Source: Hsuehochloa calcarea
Lineage: Eukaryota; Streptophyta; Magnoliopsida; Poales; Poaceae
Direction of reading: 5' to 3'
DNA: 64,000 nt
Assembly (NCBI GenBank): GCA_036346395.1
Contig: CM070609.1
Span: forward strand, 44,216,777 to 44,280,776
This document shows, in pieces, positions 56,501 through 64,000 of this stretch. The notes beneath the pieces are model-generated. The model was not told where the DNA came from. It saw only the letters and a program-made list of their open reading frames with translations, and made no database searches. Numbering within the stretch: position 1 is the first letter of the stretch; each line of letters begins with the position of its first letter. Made by a program: the position numbers and the translations under genes.

Positions 56501-58283
56501 TGTGGATTTCATGGGGATATGCTCCAGGTCTTAGGATGATGTGACAATTGGCAATGGCGTTTACGGTTTGTCGTTTCACGCGTTTTCGACAAAGCTACAG
56601 GTATTCTAGACAGGGGCGGTCCGACCGGTCCTTGCACGGCGGTCCGGCCAGGTCCCAAATCGGTCGGGCCGGCCATGTGGGGCGATCGGACGGCGATGAC
56701 AAAGTGGTCAAAATAATTTGGGCCAAAAATAGGTGTTGTAGGCAAGTGAGGGATCCCAATGCACTTGGTCTCATAATTTTGGAGTCTCGAGAAGAAGTTC
56801 TATTGGTTTATAGTTTCCGAAGGTTTGAATTTGGGGCTTGAATTTGGCTAAGTCCCAGGCGGTCCGACCGGCTCACGAGGAGCGGTCCGGCCAAGCCATG
56901 GAAGCGATCCGGCAAACTCACTGAAGCGGTCGGACCGGTTCTACTTGAGCGTCGGCCAACCGTGGCGATGTTGTTTTGTTAGGTCAAAGTCATTGGTTTC
57001 ATGGCATATGATTTGCATGATGCATGTTTTGACTAACATGGGTCAAGTTGTGAAGAACTTGTTCCCGAATCGTGTTTTCTTATGCGTGGTTGTGCGGGTA
57101 GCTTGGTGGTCAACGACGGTCAGCGGCGAGGAGAATCGGGACTAGACTTGAAGAGTTGAGGTCGAGCGATCGGCGATGCGGGTGAGTCAACGACTCAAGC
57201 GTGACACAAGATGGACAAGGGTGACCTATTGGCGAATCCATGGCACATGGTGAAGCGGTTTAGGTCAAAAGTTAAAACGGCGCTTGCGAAGCGTGCGTGT
57301 GTGACCCGTTTGTTAGTGGGCCTTGCGGAGCCCAATTAAGTCAAACCCTAAGAGTTTTAGGCCTCCACTATAAATAGGAGGAGATGGTGGCTGCACCTCT
57401 TCTCTCTCGCCTTTTATGTTTCAAAACCCTAATTGTCTTTAGGGAGTTGAGGTGGAGGCTAGGGCTCTTGATGGTTTGTGGTGAATTTCGTGATCCTTGA
57501 TTGTCTACTGATCCATGATGGTGTGGATGTAATCCAGCTTCAATCACGAAATCAATCTATGCAAGGTTTGCTTGAGATAAGTCTCTTTTCGTTCTTGCTT
57601 TCAATTTGGTGATTTTAGGGCTTTCTTTGATCCAGAGTTTGTGATTGATTCTTTCATGTGAATTAGCTTGCTGTGATATGTGTGAATCTATCTAGCATCA
57701 TCTTGATCATCAATCTCTCACGAACAAGCTTTAGGATCAAGTTTTCGTTCTTGCTCGGTTTTAGACCTTCTGTTAATCAATTGACAATTGCTCAAGATCG
57801 TTCCAAGAATTATCATAATATTCGATTGGAATAGGTCCTCAATAGCATATAGAAGGTGTGTGCAAAGTTTCATAAAGATTGGAGTTGAGAATCAAAAGTT
57901 TCACTTAATTGCAACCGTCATCGGGGTGATTTCTTGTTGCGGATCGGTTACGGAGTCGGCCGGTCGACCGCCCGTCATCACCGGTCGGACCGATTTTGGG
58001 CGGTCCGACCCTTGACTTACGCCGGTCAGACCGCCCGGCAATCGGTCCGACCGGTTGAGTATAACGGTCAGACCGCCTGCGTTGTGAGTCTTAGTAATCT
58101 TAGTTGATTTTGTTATATTGCTTAGGGGTTTAATTGGATTCAATACTAGTCTTCCATTTGTCTTGGTATATTGATCTTCATAGCTTTCTAATAGCTCTTG
58201 GAGTTAAATTGTATTGAGTTCATAATTTGTGAAAAAGTGGCGTGCTCCTATTCACCCCCTCTAGTCGCCTTTACGGTCCAACA
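56501..58283 (+). repeat. LTR of copia element H
   Basis: 1783 bp, TGTGGAT to GGTCCAACA. TATA box at 57369-57376. Inverted-repeat clusters CGGTC-N-GACCG at about 56617-56690, 56860-56945 and 57955-58075. Aligns with both B LTRs. Confidence 0.92.
57369..57376 (+). promoter_or_regulatory. TATA box of H LTR
   Basis: TATAAATA, identical in position to the boxes of the B LTRs; a CT-rich leader follows. Confidence 0.62.
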
Positions 58284-58300
58284 AGTGGTATCGAGCCGGT
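58284..58300 (+). other. Primer binding site of element H
   Basis: AGTGGTATCGAGCCGGT. Compared with B, CAG became CG and CTGG became CGG, leaving a shortened initiator-tRNA-Met complement. Confidence 0.82.
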
Positions 58301-58341
58301 TAGTTCAATCTTGATCTTAGCAGGTCCTTTGAACTTTGGCG

Positions 58342-60700
58342 ATGGATAAGTTTTCTACTAAAACGCATATCTTGATGGGCACGACTATGCCTATTGGAAG
58401 AATCGTATGCGCGTCTTTCTTGAGAGCGAGGACAAGCTATTTGGGATGTTGTTAGAGCCCATTGATTATTCTGAAATTGCTACACATACGCAATTCTTTT
58501 GGCTAACAACAATAAGGCTAAGAATCTTTTATATGGTGCACTTGGTAGACAAGAATATGATAGAATTTGTAATCTTTCAAGCTGCGCATGAAATTTGGAA
58601 CACTCTCGAAACATATCATGAGGTTCGTCCCAAATCAAAAAGGTGCGCCAAGCATTTACAAGCGTGAATACAATAAATTCGAGATCGTCTGGAGAGAGCA
58701 TCGATGACATTTTCGATCGCTTTAATAAAGTAATTAATCAAATGAAAATTTGTTGATATTGAATATTCTCAATCGAAAATGCCACCCATCTCTTGTTTGC
58801 AATCAACACCAAGGAGTGGGAGATGAAAGCTCTTGCTATAGAGGAAAATGTTGATCTTTCAAGTCTTACTTTAGAATTGCTTTATAGTAAACTCAAGACT
58901 CATGAAATTAAAAGAGTTGATCATCCCAAGAAAGATAATTTAGCTTTGGTAGCAGATCCTCTCAAAAGGCTTTTGATGACTCTTTTGAATCTTCTTACGG
59001 ATTTTCATTTGCTTGTTTATCGCTATTCATGAAGAGGAGCTTGAAAGTATTCAAAAGCGAGTTAGCTCTTCTAGCTAAAAAATTCACAGGCCTACAATAA
59101 TGTGAGAAACAAAAGAGAGGTGGTCGGTGACATGCTATGAATGTGGTGAGCTCAATCATATCTGGGCAAATTGCCCCAATTTGAAAGGTAAGAGCAATCA
59201 TAAGGAAGGAAAGCCGACTTGGAAGAAGCCTCCTTTCAACAAATCAAGGTATGAGGCTAATAAGCTTGTGAAAGTGCTCCTCAGGGTCCTTGCAGCTTTT
59301 GAGGATCAATCCTTGAGCGATGTGGATACCGGGAGTGAGGAGGACAAGGAGGAGGAGATCCCTCAAGGCAAAAAGAAAGGGAAGGCCAAAGACTTCACTG
59401 GCATGTGCTTCATGTCGACACAAGCGACATTGATGATGATGAGGTATCTTTTTCTTATGATGAGCTTTACGCTAAATATGATTCTATAGTTGAGCAATTG
59501 CTTAGTCAAGATGAAGCGCTAGAATTTGTTATGACAAAAATAAGAAATTAGAGTCAAAGATTAACAAAGCTGAAAGTAGAGCTTAAAAATGCTAAGACTC
59601 TTGAACCTGATGAATGTTTATCTTGTCATGCTATGCACTCAGAAATTACTAAGTTACAATCTGCTCATAATATTTCTGTACAACAACTTGAGAATGCTAG
59701 ATCTGAACTAAATGAAATTAAAAGTGCTCCTTGTGAAAAATGTTTAGAATCTAGTAAATTGATTGCTTTTGATGTGTTTGATTCTAGCCCTTGCACTTCA
59801 TGTTTAGAAAAGAGCGTGAAATCAAAGATATCTTAGAAGTTGCTAGAGTCAAATATGCTAAGCTTAAGGACAATATTGAAAATACTACTTGTGCTTCTTG
59901 TTCGCTCTTAAGCTTGAAATTGCTTTGTATAAGGAGAAATCTATGGATAAAACTTGTGATGCTTGTGTTAACTTGAGAAAAGAAAATGCTTACCTTCATG
60001 ATACATTAGAGAAATTTTCTAAAGGTAAGAAACAATTAAACATGATTCTTGACAAGTCTAAAACTCCTTATAAGAAGCAAGGTTTAGGATTCAATTCTTT
60101 TCAAGACAATTCAAACCCAAAAGTCATTCAAGTCTTGGAAAAGGTTTAATTGAATTCAAAACCCAACTGCAAAAACATCTTTTAAATCTGCAGGCTTTGC
60201 CCAACCTTGTATTAATTCAAATGGTGCTTCTTCTAGTGGTACCAAGTACCATTGCACTTATTGCAAAAAGGTGGACATTTGATTGAATTCATTGGCGTAG
60301 GTTGAAAAATGATAGGAAAAATTTTGATAGAATTTCATTCATGCAACCTAGAGCTTCTATGAGACATGGTAACATTGAAAGAATAAACACGGATTAGGAT
60401 TTTCTCTCATGCAAATCATTATGGTTCTAAATATCCTAATTCTAATGTTTATCGATTTACGGTCGGCCATTGAGTAGTCACCGGTCGACCGTTTTGGTCA
60501 TGATTGATCGCCTTGACCAACCACCGGTCGAGACAGCCCATGGACGATTCAAGTCTCATTTTAATTTAAACATTGCTCATAATCGAATGTTAGATGAAAT
60601 CAAGGATAGTACTTACGGTTTGTATACTCCTTGCAGACGTGTGTCTCGATCTTGGATTCCTAAATCATGTTTATCTAATCCCGATATTGAGACACATCGT
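58342..60700 (+). pseudogene. gag: gag of copia element H
   Basis: ATG at 58342 (MDKFSTK) as in B, but a base is lost within ten codons. Later pieces are recognisable: RMRVFLES (58407 on), LYSKLKTHEIKRVDHPKKDN, a zinc knuckle CYECGELNHIWANC (59130-59172), KPTWKKPPFNKSRYEANK, and the CxxC coiled-coil units (CLSC, CEKC, CTSC, CASC, CDAC) between about 59610 and 59975, then GFNSFQDNS. The order matches B throughout. Many single-base indels, so no full protein. Confidence 0.83.
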
Positions 60701-62240
60701 TCTTGTTCCTTGATTTTCGGGATTACGCGGAAAGGGAAGAACACGTGGTTCGTTGACTCGGATGTTCACGCCACATGACCGGAAACTCAAAATGGTTCAC
60801 CTCTTTCACGCGGGCAACGGTGATGACTTCATCACCTTTGGAGATGATACACAAAGGCGAATTGAAGGAGCAGGATCAATTAGGGTAAACAACAAATTCA
60901 TTCTAAAGGATGTCGCTCTTGTGGACAAGCTTAGGTATAATCTCCTTTCTGTTTCTCGACTTCTTGATGATGGTTATGAGACTTTTTTTAAGAAAAATGC
61001 TTGTCGTGTGCTTGATTCTCTTGGTGAGCTTGTGTTTGGAATCTCTAGAGTTGGTAGAATTTTTGGGTGATTTTCATAATCTCTTCTTTGGATCTCTTAA
61101 ATGTTTGCTTACATCTTCTTGATTTACGGCTTTGGCATCGACGTTTGGGGCACATTGGTTTTGATCATCGACACGTGTTAGCAACCTTGATCTCATGAGA
61201 GGTTTGCCCAAACTCAAAGCATCAAGGATCTTTGTATGTGCACCACAGTAGGCATGGCAAACAAGTTGCCGCCTCACCCATACGTGACTATGGTTATGGT
61301 AGCGGACGGAGACGGTTGCTTCATATGGATCTTTGTTGGTCTGCTAGAGTCCGGTCAGTCGGTGGAAAATGGTATATTCTTGTCATAGTCGATGATCTTT
61401 CTAGATATACTTGGGTGTTCTTTCTTACTTCAAAAGATGAAGCTTTTGGTTATTTTCATGACCTTGTTCTTCGTTTGGCTTGAGCTTCTGGTGCTTTGAG
61501 AGCAATTCGCGATGATAATGTACGGAGTTCAAAAATGCTTCTTTGCTTCTTTTTGTCTTTGGCGTGGTATTGAGCATCAGTTCTCCTCTCCACACGTCCC
61601 TCAACAAAATGGCGTGGTGGAAAGGAAGAATAGGACCTTGGTCGAAATGGCTAGGACGATGCTAGATGAGTATAGCACACCGAGGAGATTTTGGGCCGAA
61701 GCTATTGCTACTGCTTGCCATATTGCCAATCGTGTCTTTTGAGACCTTCTTTAGGCAAGACTCCTTATGAGCTTCGTTTTGGTAGAAAACCCTCTGTTTC
61801 GCATTTTGAGTTTTGGATCAAAATGTTTTATTCTTAAGACAGAGCAACTTAGATAAATTTGAATCAAGAACTTTTGATGGGTTATTTACAGGTTATCCTG
61901 CTCATTCGAGGGGTTTCGGGTTTTTATCTTGAGACTAACATTATTCAGGAGACTTGTAATGTCACTTTTGATGAGACTAGCCACAGGCTAGATCTATTAC
62001 TCTGAGATGATTTCTGGTGTGAGAGCATTTTTGTGGAGGAAGATGAGGACGAAGCTAATATCATTCCTTCATCTGCTTTGCTCTTGAAGCGCCCATTACG
62101 ATACAAGAACACCTTACGTCTACTTCACCTTGATTGAGGCTCTGCTTGCATCTTCATCATCAGCGATACTGCGGAGGTCGAAGAAAGCAGTATCTCACCG
62201 GGCGCTCCACGCCGCATTCAGAGACGGCATCCTCGGAGCA
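60701..62240 (+). pseudogene. pol: Protease and integrase of copia element H
   Basis: FVDSD..HAT near 60745-60775 is the protease active site with the frame lost right after Asp-Ser. VNNKFILKDVALVDKLRYNLLSVSRLL follows (60753-61070). The zinc region (HSRHGKQVAAS) and LLHMDL lie near 61240-61330, VIVDDLSRYTWVFFLTSKDEAFGYFHDL at 61380-61483, and SSPHVPQQNGVVERKNRTLVEMARTMLDEYSTPRRFWAEA at 61580-61740. The linker follows to about 62240. Frameshifts separate the blocks. Confidence 0.85.
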
Positions 62241-63110
62241 GATAATAGGGAATTCGAGATGAGCATGATGGGAGAGCTTAATTACTTTTGGGACTTCAAA
62301 TCAAGCAATGCAAGGAAGGAACTTTCATCCATCAGACGAAGTACACTAAAGATCTACTCAAGCGCTTCAACATGGGTTTGCAAGCCAATTTCCCTCCCAT
62401 GGCAACCATTTATTTTGGATCCGGATGAGGAAGGAGAAGTCGTGGATCAACGCGATCTGCTTGACATGATCGGCTCCATACGTGTTGTGGCCTCGAGACC
62501 GGACATTCACTTCACGGTATGCCTTTGTGCAAGATTTGAGCGTCTCGAGAACTTCCCATCGCCAAGCCATTAAGCGCATATTCGGTATTTACACTCTACC
62601 CTCTTATATGGCATTTGGTATTCTGCTCTTGACTTTGTCCATTAGAGGTTTTGATTCGATTTTGCGAGGTCATCGGTTAGATAGGAAGAGTACCTCGGGC
62701 ACTGTCACTTTCTAGGCACGTCTCTTGTATCTTGGTCTTCTAAGCGGTCTTACATTGCACAATCCCTTCTTTGAGGCGGAGTATGTTCTTCTTTGCTAGT
62801 TCTTTGTGCTTGATTTTGTGGATGGCGTCCACTTTGAAAGATTATGGGTTAAACTTTGCTAGTGTTCCTCTTTTACGTGATAACATACGCTATTAATATT
62901 GCTAAAAACCGATTGCAACATTCTAGGACTAAGCACATAGACATTCGCTTTCACTTCCTTAAAGATCATGTTGAAAAAGGTGATATTGTGATGCACTTTG
63001 TAGAGTCCGAAGCTCAATTGGCAGATATTCTTACCAAGCCTTTAGATCAAACCAGATTTTCCTCCCTAAGAAGTGAGTTATGGGTAATTTATCCTTACGG
63101 GTTGGTTTGA
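62241..63110 (+). pseudogene. pol: RT remnant and RNase H of copia element H
   Basis: The integrase-RT linker (GILGADN, 62230-62250) jumps directly to REFEMSMMGELNY near the RT end; by comparison with B about 0.7 kb with fingers, palm and the YVDD site is missing. SRPDIHFTVCLCARF, GHRLDRKSTSGTVTF and the RNase H end (HSRTKHIDIRFHFLKDH, QLADILTKPLDQTRF) follow in several frames, with the stop at 63108-63110. The deletion makes the element unable to copy itself. Confidence 0.87.
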
Positions 63111-64000
63111 GGGGGAGTTTGATCTTTTTCTTATCTTTCCTTGTTCTTTTGATCTTTTATTGTTCTTTCTCTGAACTTAGTGATCTTTTCGAACTTTTTA
63201 GATTTTTAGGCTTTTTAATTGCATCTCATTGTGTCATATTGCATTCATATGAAAAATACAACAAGTGGTATGAAAAATCCAAAAAAAAAATGCATTGTAA
63301 TATAAGATTTTCTGTTTATCTTTTAAAATTGATGAAGCTTTGCCTATTACCCTTTGGAGCTGTTGTATTTCAATTCTTGCTCAATGTCATGTCTAGTTCT
63401 TTGACTTGCTAGAATTATCATGCTTTTACATGTGTAGCTAAGTCTTTGCTATATGAGCTAGAACCGTTTAAACAACTCAAACTAAGAAATTGCAATTTGT
63501 GGATGTTTTAGCGAGTTGCGCAATTAGTGCTCCTCTTGTGACATTGGCCCTGTCAGAATTGCTTTATTAGCTCTTTGATCTAAAATTGACCATTACTTGA
63601 GCTTTTGTGTTCTTGAGATTCTAAAAGCGCTCATGTGAAAAATGAAAATCAAGATTGTCTTATGCTTAAATTGTGCCAAACTATTCTTACGAGATTTGCT
63701 TGTCAAATGACATGAACTTGGAGATAGTTTGATGAACGAACGATCTCATGGGGATTGCTTGTCGAAATGACATGAACCTCAAGATTTGTCGCCCGGTAGA
63801 AGCTTAGAAAGAGTTTGTGGATGGCTCCTAGTCCGGGATCTTCTTTACTAAGATATACCTTTAATCAACTTTTGGTGAAGCTTAGGATGAGTTTGTGGAT
63901 GGCTCCTAGTCGAGGATCTTGTCACTAAGTTAGATCATTAGTCAACTTCAATATTCAATGCAAATAAAAAAATGTTGACAAATGGCGTTTACAAAATATT
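63111..64000 (+). other. 3' untranslated region of element H (right unit), runs off the window
   Basis: Non-coding. From about 63499 it repeats 55078-55577 almost base for base at an offset of 8421 bp, including the two-copy 78-bp repeat. The preceding 63111-63498 matches the inverse of 9000-9375 in B. Confidence 0.85.

Larger units (their letters stand above)
55078..64000 (+). mobile_element. Copia family-B element H, tandem LTR-sharing arrangement, plus strand
   Basis: 3' UTR and polypurine tract (55078-56500), LTR (56501-58283), primer site, gag, pol with an RT deletion, and the start of the same 3' UTR again (63111-64000, near-identical to 55078-55577 from 63499 on). One LTR is thus flanked by a polypurine tract on the left and a primer site on the right. 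The second LTR, if present, is beyond the window. Confidence 0.88.

Noticed and set aside
1..64000. tRNA, rRNA or bacterial-type operons
   Set aside because: No cloverleaf-like or rRNA sequence was recognised by eye, and all coding content belongs to plant transposons. A tRNAscan or Rfam search would settle this; I could not run one.

Overview
This is a stretch of plant, almost certainly grass (Poaceae), heterochromatin made nearly entirely of transposable elements. The evidence is several Ty1/copia elements with tRNA-iMet-type primer sites (TGGTATCAGAGC-like) and GGGGGAG polypurine tracts, Ty3/gypsy elements of the Tat and Del/Tekay types, and CACTA (En/Spm) DNA transposons with TNP2-like and Ulp1-like genes. 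I see no convincing host gene, tRNA or rRNA. Nearly every coding region carries frameshifts, stops or deletions, so most are annotated as pseudogenes.

Layout. 1-908: a minus-strand gypsy LTR piece ending in TGTTACA. 909-1968: a plus-strand copia LTR missing most of U3. 1969-21311: a 5'-truncated plus-strand SIRE/Maximus-like copia element ('A') with partial gag, pol, an env-like ORF, a polypurine tract and a 3' LTR. Its RNase H is split by a complete minus-strand copia element ('B', 5722-16706), with a perfect 5-bp ATACC target duplication. 21312-27192: a third copia element ('C', plus) with both LTRs truncated and RNase H missing. 27193-27851: one end of a CACTA element. 27852-28841: unassigned. 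28842-32520: 5' part of a CACTA element with a TNP2 transposase. 32520-33715: LTR fragments. 33716-36975: a second CACTA derivative keeping a 5' end, a leader and a Ulp1-like gene. 36976-39533: a gypsy LTR (minus).

39534-52401 is a Tat-lineage Ty3/gypsy element ('G', minus) with two LTRs, gag-pol, a tandem-repeat region and a multi-exon ORF on the opposite strand between pol and the 3' LTR. Its 5' LTR runs into a 100-N assembly gap (52402-52501). 52502-55077: a plus-strand gypsy LTR joined to a reverse-transcriptase fragment. 55078-64000: copia family B again, now on plus ('H'): a 3' untranslated region, a polypurine tract, one LTR, a primer site, gag-pol with most of RT deleted, and the start of the same 3' untranslated region again. 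This is a tandem, LTR-sharing arrangement that runs off the window.

The most striking unexplained signal is that unrelated families each carry their own dense array of short inverted repeats in LTRs and non-coding DNA: CGGTC-N-GACCG (copia B/C/H), CGGAA-S-TTCCG (A), CCGTTGATC/GATCCAACGG (gypsy LTRs), and covarying GGTCG..CGACC / AGTCG..CGACT / GGTTGT..ACAACC / GTCATG..CATGAC hairpins in G. The G hairpins occur both in its LTRs and inside the introns of its antisense ORF. A second global signal is that repeat copies differ mainly at CTG/CAG sites, which turn into CG or CTCG. That pattern looks like methylation-associated base-calling error and may account for many of the frameshifts.
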